Made by a program: the position numbers and the translations under genes. Below are positions 26,801-38,602 of a stretch of DNA of 64,000 nt, piece after piece. The first letter of the stretch is position 1. The number at the start of each line of letters is the position of its first letter. Under the pieces are notes generated by a model, which saw only the letters and a program-made list of their open reading frames with translations, searched no databases and was not told the origin of the DNA. Source of the DNA: Trochalopteron elliotii (lineage: Eukaryota > Chordata > Aves > Passeriformes > Leiothrichidae); contig JANPWX010000215.1 of NCBI GenBank assembly GCA_024734555.1, positions 5,170,817 through 5,234,816 of the forward strand, in the 5' to 3' direction.

Positions 26801-29800
26801 GCCACTGAAAGTAGCATCAGTAGACACTCTTTCCAGAACGACTTTTCCAGTTTGGCACAAACATTTATCCATATGCAGGATGAATGAGTTGCTCACTTCA
26901 GTTTTGCCTGAAATTGTTTACACACTCCTTCTTTGGAACAGTAAATCTAGAAACTGCCTACAAAAACTGTGCACAAAGGAACATTATGTGGGTTGTAAGG
27001 TCAATTGCTCGGAAGTTAGAACAAGAGAGATTTACGATTGCTTACACAATGGACTCCTTTTGCATATGCAGTAAGATAGAGATGTTAATTAAATGTACAT
27101 CTACTATTCTGGGCCTTTGCTTTTCTCTGCATAGAGAGAGCCATGTTCAGGTTTTAACTATAAGCCAGCAGTAAATGCTAACTTTGTAATTTCTGCCTAA
27201 AGCTAAAAACTGTATGAAATAAATGTTCCTCTACCTCTTCTCTATATAACAGTTTTTTTTCTGTTATCCACTTTCTAATAATTACAAAGCAACCCTAAAC
27301 CCCAACAAGTTCTGTGGTTGACTAAAAAAAATGACACTGTGGTACTCTACATTTCTTAAATCTTAACTTCACATTAAATGATTTTTTTTTATTTTTCTAT
27401 CTTCCAATGTGTAACATCGACTATCAGGTCACTTATGCATTGCAACTGCCCATGAATAGACACAGCTGGAAATTTGAGCCAAACTCTGATATAAATATTA
27501 ACTTGTTTGCACTATAAAATAGTCACACAGAACAGGTAATAGTCATGTCAAAGCAAATTTCTCTCGAGCATTTCCAGACATAGTGAGAGGACAGGAAGAT
27601 TGTCCAAGAAGTGCAGTATGTGCAAGTACAGTACAGTACAGAATGTGCAAGAAGTAAAAAAAATCCTAGCCTGAATGGGTTGTAAGGACTATTCCTGTCT
27701 GTTTCTTGGGTGTCTGAAACAGAATAGAAAGAAAAAAAATGTTTTTTACAACCTTCTCTGCCTGCAACCATACACCTGCTCAATCACACCTGTATCAGTC
27801 CTGCTGGCTGCATGTGTTGGATTTCACACCTTTTGAACAGGCAACATCCAGATCTTGCTCTGATTTGTATAGATTTTAGCACTAAAGAAATATTTTTTAT
27901 TAATAGCCATCACTGCCAAAAATCATCTTAAGTCTGGAAATTACTTTTTTGTTTACTTATGTGCAAGCACTTGTCTTCAGACATGTTTCCTACTGAGATC
28001 TGACCATTCAGTCCTTGCAAGTGTTATAATAGATACAAAGATTTACTGTTTGAGTTCACATTGTGTACAAGGAAAAGAAAATTTTTCTTTGTTTGTTATC
28101 TTTGTTAAAAAGACTTCCAGGCCATCTTTGAGCTATTCCAGGTTGGACTAGGTAGATGCCAAGGCTCATCAGCTTGAGATGGAGTTTTACATCACCTGGG
28201 AAAGAGATAGAAGCCACCTTTTCCACTGCTACTAAGGATTTCTATTTATGGAAAGGTAGTTTGTGTTTATTTGTGAAAAAGGCATGGTGTGGAAAGATAT
28301 GTAAGTAGCTAAAAGGTTAGAAGGAGCAACTGCTATCAGTCCCTCAAGTCCAGATGAGTTCAGGAAATTTGTGCATTCACTAAAAATTTTGTTCTGGTTG
28401 ATAAAATGTGGATCTTCAAATACTTATTTGAGCTTTAATGTGTAGTTCATTCACAATTTTTAAACCTATTTTACTATGGTTAAGAGAAGAAAATTTTCTG
28501 CTTTTAATAGGAAAGGTTTTGCTCACAGTTCCAGAAATATAAATCCATTGCAGCCATTGGATTACTTCAGATTTTGTCTCTGTGGAAATATGGTACTATG
28601 ACTGAATAAATGGCAAGTGATGTGATTGCTCCTAGGGAGAGCAGCCTGTTGTCAAGTACCTGCTTATTTGAATGTTTTCATTGCTTTGAGTGTTATCACA
28701 AACACTTTTGCACACACATGCAAACCTGTCACCCAGCACTGTGCCAGCTGCCTGTGTTTAGACCTCTTTTTAGTTAGCAAGTTATCACTGAGGAATCCAG
28801 AGTTCACTGCAGCCAAAAGCTGAATGATTTCCATGTTAATATTACTGGGGCACTCTCTTACATTTCTCTGCAAATAAAGGACACAAAAGTATATCCCTGG
28901 AGGAAAATTCAGAAATGCTCTGCACCCCCTTGTAGAAATAACATCATAAACTTATGCTGCTCTCTTAACTTTCTGACCCTTTCTGATGGTTATAAGAAAA
29001 TCTGTTTCCTTGACAGTGTTTAGTTTCATACTCATATTAATTTTTTTTCTTGCTCATCCTTCCATGCCTTTATTGTCTATTAGTCACAAGTATATTTATG
29101 TCTTCTTATTTTATAACAGTCTCTTTTATTAACCAAACAAACACTTTTATCCTTCTCCCAATCCTCTTATGTCCCTTTTTTCTTTCATCTTGATCTCTCA
29201 TGGGTAATTAATATTACTAATTAATTAATTCCCCCCAACATAAGTTTTAGCACTAAAATCTAGTTAAAAATAGTGAGAAGGTGCTAAAATTTTGGTCCAT
29301 GGCCATTTATTTTATGAAATTAAATCAGCGCTTTGGCCAAAACTGAGAATGACTAAAAAGTTTATCCTCTGCTGGAGTGACCACTTCATGTTCTAAGGAG
29401 AGGAACTGTTCTGAATTTGATATTTTCCCATTTATCCCTATTTATTTGTAGTGAGACAGTTGAATGCCTTTCTTGTCTAGGGTTTCTAAGTGTCTTTGCT
29501 ATGAACTTTGGATAATTTTTGCCCAAACTCTCTGCTACTGTGGCTCTTCAGCCTTCATCAGAGCAAAGAGTAAATGCAATCCTGATGTTGCAATTTGATA
29601 TACCTTATTTGCTAAGATTCTAGAGCCACTAGAGAGCTTTGAGCCTCTGCAGCAGGTTATTTTACTTCTGGCTGTTAAAACTCTGGAGGGAGAAACAGTA
29701 GCTATTCTGGTAGTAGATTTTCAGTGTCTCCAGCTAAAAAAGCTGATGTACTGTTTTCCCTTGAAGAAGAAATAACTGTTGCTGCTTAAGAAACAGTATC

Positions 29801-30414
29801 TCAATGTGGAGTGAATGGGTTTTGCCCTGTTGTGAACTTCCCACTTTTAAGGAGAATGACTAAGATGGCTGTTGCAGCTGCAACAACATCTGGAGTCCTC
29901 AAATTACCTTGACACCAGTTAGCTGGATTTAGGTCTGAGTGTAGCACAGAAATACCATTGTTTGTCTTGATGTTTCTATTGTTCAGTGAAGATTACCATT
30001 TATTTTAGGTTTTCCAGCTTCCCTTAATACTGCTGTCATGCTATGGTAGGTGCAGAGATAGTGGTAATTTGCTTATATATGGATCCTGAAGAATCAGGAG
30101 TGACTCTGCTCCTCACTCAGAAAATCCAGAAAGTAGTATTCCTTGACTGCTCAGCCACCTGAAGGCATCTTTCACCCCTGTCAGCTTATGGTCATTGTTT
30201 TAATTTTCTCTAAGAAAAGGTAGAAAACCACTGAGTAAAGAACTCCATAAGGCTTCTGAACCATTAATCTTCAAGCAGTAATTGGTGGGTCACCACTTGG
30301 CTGCAGAATCTCACAGAAAGACTCTTTCAGATAACTGTGTGTTGGAAGACTGGAAAGACAGGGATGAGATATTCAGAATTCTAAGAAAAAAAATTATTTT
30401 CATATGTATTTCTT

Positions 30415-30447
30415 GGGGGGTTTGGGGTTGGGGTGGGGTGGATTGGG
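30415..30447 (+). other. Potential G-quadruplex motif
   Basis: Four G-runs of at least four bases lie on the + strand at 30415-30420, 30424-30427, 30430-30433 and 30435-30438. The loops between them are 3, 2 and 1 bases, and a further GGG follows at 30445-30447. Short loops and long G-runs make this a strong formal match to the G-quadruplex pattern. Because it is on the gene's sense strand, the structure could form in the nascent intron RNA as well as in DNA. The small Gly/Trp-rich ORF here is a by-product of the G-run. Confidence 0.75.
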
Positions 30448-33149
30448 AGGCAGGGATGATGTAGAACTTCTGTGGACACAAAAAGAGCAGAAAATAAAAA
30501 GTGTCATCTACATATTTCCATCTGTTCTGCATGAGAACAAAGTGGCATCAGCCCTGCCTTCACCTGAAGCCTGTGCAGCTCCCTGCCACCTTTTCTTGTG
30601 CTCCCAGCAGGTTAAGGCTGCTGCAAACTCTGCTGTGTAATAACATGACTGACAAGGTTCTGACATAACTTCTCTATTCATGAAGAAGGCTGGATAGAGT
30701 CACCTATGTCATTCAAATGGTAGCTACAGTTGCTTTTGCAATTCCACCATTTCAAGGCATTTGTGTGTCCTTCTAATAGTATGAAAAGGTATATATGGGC
30801 TGTTGTCTGGATTGAAATCACATTCTTAATTCTTACATGCTTTTGTAATAGGACAACATAATAGAAAGTTGCTCAATGTATTTTACTTGGAAATTGCAAT
30901 TAAACAGAAGATTGTAAAGAGTCAGACCCCAAACCTAGTTTCAATACCATTTCCTCTAGCGAGTTTTACACATTACCTTTTCAATAAGTGGTGACAGGCA
31001 GTGCATTTCTGGGTGATTATAGCATGTGTCAGGTGGGGTTAACAGGCACAGGGCCAGAGGAAAAGTGAATAACTATATGAGATGTACAGTAATCCCTTAG
31101 AAACTCAGTGCTTTATTCCCTTCTGATTTTATAAAATGATGTTTATTAAACAATGTGATCCAAATCCTGAGGGGCACTAGACCTCTGGTACTAATACTGA
31201 CTTCACCAGGGAACTTATTGCCAAATTGGTCAGGAAATAGAGTGTTTACTTCAAGTCTATCCACCTACAAGAACCTCTCCCTGATATGCTTATTGTATGT
31301 ATGTTGCTAGCCTTGGAATGATGAATGGCCCACATCTGGAGGCTAGGTCTTTAGATAGTAGCATATGCTGATTAACACTGGCTAAGGAACAAGCTCTTAA
31401 TTTAATCTGATATGTTGATGTGGTAGGGTCAGTAAATGACTGAAAATAAAGTGAGAGCCTTAATTTGTATGCTCTGAGAAACTGTATAAGTTGGAAAGAT
31501 CCTTTAGTCCATGATGATTTTCTTGGCAGAATATATTAGACCATCTTCAGAAAATGGCAGTCAGTTCTTAGCTTCTGAGTGATGGGGTTTAAATCAGATC
31601 CTTTGTGTTAGCCTCCTGGGTCAATTCAGCATTAACTGACTTGGCTTTTCATCAGTTAGAAAAAGAAATAAGGCTAGATCTTCCCATTGGATTGTTTTCA
31701 GTTATAACTCAGTGCCCACATTTCACCTATTCATGTATAGCAGCAGAAACTTTGCCCCACATATTTTAAAAATGTGTCAAGTTGATTTTATAGGCAGTAG
31801 CATTACAATAAACTTCTCCAAACTTAATTAAGCTTACTGATTTATTTGGATAGTCAATAGTAGTATCTGATTTTCATTCCAGCGTGGATTAGAAACAAAT
31901 TCCTCATACTTTTAATTATTTTTTTATCAGATGTCTTGTTTTTTAGCCAACCCCTTACTGAGTCTAGACTCAGATTTGGAGATATAATCATCTGTAACTT
32001 GTAACATCAGATGCATATATTGTATATCAGTTTAATCAGGCAACTTGATCAGATTTGGAAGAAGTTATGATAACAGTAATACCACATGCTCTATCAGCTT
32101 GGCAGATTTCACAGTATGTGGGACAGATTTTCACAGATAATTATTAGTCTGATTAGTCTATCTCCACAAAATCCCTTTAGAGGGTTTTTAGTCTCCAGGA
32201 AAAAAAGAAAAAAGAAAAAGCTCTCCAAACTCCATGGAGAATCCCCTCACCTCACAGATGAAGCAACAGCCTTTTTCAGAGAGATCTGAATCCAAGACTC
32301 TGAAACACCACCTTGCTATATGAAATCCGGCAGCTTCTCTCTTCTGGCTTCTTCTTTCTGATGCAGAACAACTACTTGTTCTTGAAAAAACAGGGAAGAT
32401 CTCTGTTGGACGGATCATCTTGCATCCTGTCTGGCTTCACTTAGTAGAGGATTTTCTAAACAGGAAGCAAAATAAAAAAAGAGAGGAAGGATAGCAGGAC
32501 AATGAAGAAATTATTACTTGGGCCAGCTATAAGAAGGGGCAGACATTAAGGAAATGTAAGGAAACAGAGAAGAAAGGAAGGCACAGGGCAAAGAGCTAGT
32601 AACAACAGGGCTAAAAACATCCAGCCTGTTTTGGGAATATCCAAAGGTTCCTGCTTTGACTTTGGCAGCTGAAATCTGTGGTTGAATATTTTCCCTCTGA
32701 ATCCACATGACAGCACTTTAACAGTTCTAAAAGCTTCATAATTATTTTGTACATTACCGTGACCTTTCCTGGAGGGTGCAGAATCCCTAAAGCTTGATAA
32801 TGCAAGTTACAAAGGAAATGCCATCCTTTTATTTTTGCTATTAATTAATTGGGAGAAAACTTTGGGGGAGTGTTCTTCCTCCATATGTTTTCTCTGAGGA
32901 ACATTTTGCCTGGTGGTCATTGCTGCCTTGTCTGGTAAAGGTGTAAAAGTTCCTCCCCCCTGAAGGACTAAGCAAATGCTGTGGACTGTATGATACACTT
33001 GGATACATCCATATCTCAAGTGAGTTCAAAACACCATCTCACTGACCATTGCAAGGTTGCCTCCTCCTGTAGTGAGAAAGGTTTGCAGTATTTGACTTTC
33101 AAAGAGGTATCCTATATATCCTTGAATATATCTTAAGAGAGATTTAATA

Positions 33150-33530
33150 AGTTATGTTCAGTGTAACAGCTAAAGAGCAGCTAATTATGAAAAACATATT
33201 ACTGCAGACCTAACAGGCATGCAATGAAAACATCCATTACATAAATTGTTATTCCATAAAAATGTGTTCCTGAGACTGTTGGCATTTATTTAACATACAA
33301 TTACTGTCTAATTTAATATTAATTAAATGCCTGCTTGAGACATTTAATTTGAAGTGTTACTGAGCTTCCTTCTCTTGTATTAAAAGCAAGAAATCAGCAG
33401 CTAATGCCTGGAGGCCAAATGTACCATTTAAATTCAGGTACCTCAACACTAACATTTGTAATTTCAGACATTTGGAAAATGTTTTTCATTAGAATGTATT
33501 TGGCGTTAAAATCTCCTTTTCCCCCTCACT
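33150..33530. promoter_or_regulatory. Candidate enhancer-like block with clustered homeodomain sites
   Basis: The block contains TAATTA at 33182-33187, a cluster TCTAATTTAATATTAATTAA (33308-33327), and arms GGCATTTA (33281-33288) and TAAATGCC (33324-33331) that form a perfect 8-base inverted repeat with a 35-base spacer. It is free of simple repeats and interspersed elements. Its texture is that of a conserved developmental enhancer. The assignment is inference, with TWIST1 as the likely neighbour-gene target by comparison with other vertebrates. Confidence 0.28.
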
Positions 33531-36500
33531 CAAGGCCACATCCTGCCAACTGAGTCAAGTCTCTGACTTCATCCAAATGAAGTTTTGATTGAAAAAAAAG
33601 TCCTGAATTAAGAGCTGAGAATAAAATATGCTCTCTTATCATGGAACACAAACTTTGTAAAATGTCCCAGCCCTTGCTAGTGCTGGAAGGGTAAATTATC
33701 ATTTGACTCCTGTATGGACATATTTATTTAGGACACGTAGCCTGGTGACTCAGGAAGTTATGTAAAAACTGACCCAGTTAATTTTAGATGCTATTGTTGG
33801 AAGAATATCAATGAAAATTAATCAAATAGTCACGAAGGAACCACAGGGAAGGAGCACGGAACTCTGGTGGGGTAGAATTTTGGCAGCGATCATCGCAACA
33901 GTTTTAATGAGAGGAAAACACATTGTCAAGTAAATTAGAGAGTAATGACATGATTAAATGGTAAATAATAGTTAAATACATGCTTGGAGGTCCAGGACAG
34001 GGACTGTGGAGGTTTTGTGTTTTGCATGTATTCCTCTCCAGGCTGCTCTGAGTATCCAGAGGATCTCACCAGAGCTCTGACTGTAATTTAGGGTTGGGTT
34101 GTAGCTTTTTAGACGCTGAAGCCAAAAGAGCTGTTGGGGCCCTGCTGCTGAGGCTGAAAAAGCTGATGCTTTCTCCATAACTCTAAAGCTTCTCCAACCT
34201 TTTGGTTGTTGACGTGTCCTTGTTCCTTCACCAGCTGCCTCCAATGAGCAAGGGCCAGCACCACGGCTTTGTTCAGCTTGCACTCACCCAAAAAATGACT
34301 GCTCAGGAGGCATCTGCTCTCCTTATGCACAGTGCGGGGGAGGGAAGGAGTCTCTCTTCTGCTGAGGCAGGTTTAGTCCCCACTAACTGGGTGTTTCCAC
34401 ATTTGCTGGCAAGCAAATTGAGTTGCATGTATGACTGTTTGTGCAAACAAGGAGTGCTGCAGTGCTGCCTGGGAGTTCACCCCATCCATATGATTCCTTT
34501 ACCTGTCTGCTGAGGAAAGGATGCAAAAAGAATAACATTCACAAGTTGTCTTCATCCTCAATGCTTATTTTGCAAAATGGGAGGTTGTCCATTTGAACTC
34601 TGACTGGTTAACTTTACTTCCACCACACGTAAGACAACACATGATTGTGTAATGAGCCTGTCAGAGGGGAACTGACCTGGATAAGAGATGTTTTACCTGC
34701 CTTCTGTTTGCCACTGGCCATTTCAGGTTATCAGAGTAAGGATACCTCAAAAACAACAAAAAAAACCCCTGAAATAACTCTGCATTCTCTTTTCATAGGA
34801 TTTTTTATACATTTTTTTGGTTTTCAATAAGTCCAGGCAGAGTACAGTTGCTCCATTGACTTTGGTCAAATGAGGCTTCAACCTCACCCATGCCATTCCT
34901 TGCTGCTTAGCAGAACTAAAAAGAGTGTGTTCTCTCTTTTTGAGAGGATGGAGGGAGGTTATCTGTTACAAACAGGAAAAAAACCTCAGGATCCTTACTG
35001 AGGCATCAGTCCATCAGTCCACTAAGAGATGAATTACTTCCTCAGATGGTAATTCAAGTGATCAGCACACTGTGTCCTTCAATAACAGACTGAATGCTTG
35101 CTCATTAGTATAATAGAATAATAATTTTCTTTCCTTCCACCTTCCTACACTAGAATAATTTCTTACAAAAGTCTGAGTATTGTATATCCTCCAATAATAG
35201 TACTGCAGGAAGGGAAAAGGTGTAATTAAAAATTACACGTTATGTTTTTGTTTCAAAATTTTGTATTTTTACTTCAAAGGTTGGCAAATAACAGCTCACA
35301 TACAGCTTATCACTCCCATGCATAGGATAGTTTATAGTGGTTACAGTCTTAATCTAGTCTTCTCTTCTTGGATGTGCATTGTGCACCTCGGTTTTTTTTT
35401 TTTGAAGAAAATAAAAAACACTTGGTGCGTAGGAATTTCAGAATTACTTAGTAATGGTTTGTTTCTTGTGGAAATCAAAGGTTTATCATAATATTTAATG
35501 GGATAATAGCAAATGAATATTAAATGTTTTTGCAAGTTCTACCCAGGATACCCAAATGTTGGATCTGTTGATGAAGAAAGTTCTTATAATGTTTAAATTA
35601 CAGAAATTATGAAAATAATAGTTAGTGCAAAATTCTCACAATTTCCTGGCAGACTGCATGAGCCTGATTTAAAAAAATGCTGCACTTCTCTGAAATGCAA
35701 AATCACTGAGCACATTTACAAGATTTCAGCAGGTACAGTAGAAGGGCCAAAAACTGCTGCTGATTTCTAGATATCCATGTGAGTTGAAAGGCCCAGGATT
35801 CAAAATGCTTTTCTGACTCCTTTCTCACCTTAAGTTGTCCAGTGCTTGATCTCCTTATATCAGGGGAGATGACGGATTTTTTAATGGTGTTTGTTACTAT
35901 TTTCTTCTTGTTTTCATTAATTATTTGGCATGAACTACAGCCCATCTTTAAACTATTACTTGACTTGATGTCTTGATTCCTTTCTTTCCATTTTCTTACT
36001 TCTGCACTCCAGAGGATTTCCTTGAGGAAGCTAACATCTTTCCTAGGTTGCTGCAGTGACACAGGATCCAAGTTTCCTTGTTAAAAATTTCCATAACTCA
36101 TTCAGTCACTGGCGATGTTGATACTGTTGACTAAAGTTATTTCTTCACTTTTTAGCAAGTCACCTTTACTTTCTCAGAGTAGTTATACTGAAGAAAAGCC
36201 CCATCATGTCAATTTGGGTTAGAAACAGTTTATCCTGTTACCATGATCTCTGTTTGGAAAGGTGCTTTCTCTAGCTCCTTGTAGCTTGATTCGGTCAGGG
36301 GTGATTAGCATTGATACTAGGAAAATTATCAGGAAACCAAGCAGACAAACCAATATTGTAGCAATGATGATGGGTTATATTATGTATGGTTGTCTAAATG
36401 AAGAAAAGGCATAGCAAGAGTCTTTACATTTATTGCCCTACAAACCTCAGAAGATTACAATGTGGAGATAGCAATATTTGCAGTCATACAAAATTCTTCA

Positions 36501-38468
36501 ATGTGCAGGAGAAACATGGTAGAGCTTTCCCTTCACAAAATCTGTATAACACAAAGGATAATGTCATCTTAAAAGTGCTGTTGGATTCCTCACACACTCA
36601 AAGGGTGAATTATAAATGTGGGCCTGCGCCTGTTCATTCTTCTTCATTTCCTGTAAATGTTTTATCTTTGACTCACTTTACACTGTTGGCACTCTCTTCT
36701 TATGGACCCAAAGATCTCATGTGTAACATGCTGACTGAAATAATTTCTGTAGGTAAAAGACAGCAGAAATTGGCTAAAGATCAAAGGTTACCCTCATTCC
36801 ACTCCTTCCTTCACTTTTATTATCCTGTCTAAATTTGGTCTTTTGTAGAGAGGAGAGGGAGAGGGGGTTTTTGTTTTTTTTTTTTGTTTTGTTTAGGTTT
36901 GGTTTTTTTCATGAAGGAAAGTTGAGCTTAAATGGGAGTTTTAAGGTTTTATTTGTTATTCAGCCCTTTATGTAATTTGAACCACAGTGTATTTACTTTA
37001 CTAGAATCAAAACTATGGTACTTTTAGGGTACAGAAGATTGGCAGTGGCTCAAGGAAACAGTATTTCACCTCAAATGTTACTATGATCATTTATATGTTA
37101 AGTGGCAAGTAGAGGAGTTCTGTTGTTTTGGGCCTTTTGTGTCTGTACAATTAATCCACATTTGATATAATTAAAGTTTCTATTCTAAAAACAGTTGGAC
37201 ATGTGGTTAACAAAAGTGTCCATTTCACATCCTAAGATGAAAACAGAACTAAATGTGAGTTTGGAAAATTTCTCTGGAAAATATGGTTGTAATTGTCACG
37301 TTTTTAATTTTTGGTGGTCTTCTTCACTGGAACATACTAAAAAGATGTTGATTTTTGTGTCTTTATAGAACTCCAGGGTCTAGCAGGTACCTTCTAATGC
37401 TTCATTTAAGGAAATGAAATGCAATGGAATGAATAGTGATGACCATTAATGGAGCAACTAGTGCAGATCAAGTGGAAAAGTTAAGAACAAGATGTGATGT
37501 TTATTTAACGTCAATAGTTTCAAATCTTTATTTATAGTTTCTTACTTGAAAGAGATGAAACAAAAACAATAGCTGTCCTAGGAAACTACCACAAAAATTC
37601 TTCCAAAAATCTTCACTCCAAATTGACATATTTCATGCTATTTTTCTTGTCATTAAAAATGTAATAAATTAACTTTACTTGAATCACAGATGAAGACTTT
37701 GTGGTAATGTCTGTGTAGTTATAGATCACCACAGAAAATGAAGTACTATCATTTTTGGCTATGGTGAAGAGTTTCTTAGAATATTGTTGGTCAGGAGTGA
37801 GTGATACTGGTAGAGATAGCTACGAAGCTCTAGACAGTTTCGACTTATACCAAAACCTCGAATCAAAGTTGTTAGTGCTGCTTCTATAAACACTTCAAGA
37901 TGGACCTAAGAGGTAATATATGTTTCCACTATCTCTCAGTCCATAATTTTATATTATTGTCAAACCTCAAATATAAAGGAAGAAGTAATTTTTAAATAAA
38001 AAACCCTTCATCCTCCCATTTGGAAAACATAATTATTTTTAATTATAGTACTGTTGTTTAACTACCAATGTTATTTGTCATATCAATGCCATAAGTGATC
38101 AGGGTTATGTCAGATCTCTCTAAATAGCATGGCTGTATGTCACACTGATATGCAAATATGAATAGAATCCAGGGTGATAATGGTTAACAAAGGTAAGAAG
38201 AGAGACAACTTCGTGTTTCAACTAATCTCCAGCAATGAGGGATCAGCATGAGGGACATTATCTCACATGTGCCTCATAAAAAATTCCATATATTAACACC
38301 AAATCATCTGGTGTGGACCATGGTCAGAAACAGGATACTGGACTAAGTATATCCTATGCTGCCTGTAGAGTTTTCCAGAGCTTTCCACATTCTCATGCAG
38401 CAGATGTGAACCATGCCTGCAATGCCTGTTCTGCTTTAATTATTTGCACTCCTGTATTTGAATACCAG

Positions 38469-38602
38469 GTTTTGGCCACCTGACCAAGCAGTTGCTGAAG
38501 CTGGCGGATGGCCGTGTGGTGCTGGCGCTGGAGGGAGGACATGACCTTACTGCCATCTGTGACGCCTCCGAAGCCTGTATAAATGCCCTCCTAGGAAATG
38601 AG
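38469..38602 (+). CDS. HDAC9: HDAC9 exon: deacetylase-domain segment with class IIa LEGGHDL motif
   Basis: This 134-base exon starts with GT, which completes the Cys codon split with the previous exon. It then gives 44 codons: [17 protein letters not shown], then [19 protein letters not shown], then INALLGNE. The His of EGGHDL (codon 38540-38542) stands where class I and IIb deacetylases have the catalytic Tyr. This exchange accounts for the very weak activity of class IIa enzymes on acetyl-lysine and is a class diagnostic. The donor is GTAAAA. The acceptor TTTGAATACCAG is purine-rich and looks weak, after a 30.8-kb intron, so the exon may be prone to skipping. Skipping would shift the frame, since 134 is not a multiple of three. 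The length and both phases match the expected HDAC9 exon, and the overlapping minus-strand ORF is a shadow. Confidence 0.97.

Larger units (their letters stand above)
7634..38468 (+). other. HDAC9: HDAC9 intron of 30,835 bases
   Basis: The donor is GTAGGT at 7634. The acceptor TACCAG at 38463-38468 has a poor pyrimidine tract. No coding exon was recognised inside. The contents are A20 (9478-9497), an AT dinucleotide run near 10341-10356, A21 (18477-18497), a purine tract interrupted by a 376-base gap (20318-20842), a G-quadruplex motif (30415-30447) and several AT-rich blocks with homeodomain-type TAATTA sites. Numerous ORFs of 60-144 codons on both strands show no domain or codon pattern I recognise. 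By comparison with other vertebrates, this part of HDAC9 may hold TWIST1 enhancers; that is inference. Confidence 0.92.

Noticed and set aside
28100..28150. CR1-like GGTTGGACTAGGTAGATG
   Set aside because: Only about 18 bases resemble the CR1 3' end. The expected GGTCCCTTCCAACCC and octamers do not follow.
31485..31530. Possible antisense CR1 end around AGTTGGAAAGATCCTTTAG
   Set aside because: It resembles the reverse-complemented CR1 end loosely, but too little matches to separate it from chance.
36398..36832. 144-codon + strand ORF in the long intron
   Set aside because: No known motif, no flanking exon signals and no compositional difference from neighbouring intron. It is most likely a chance ORF.
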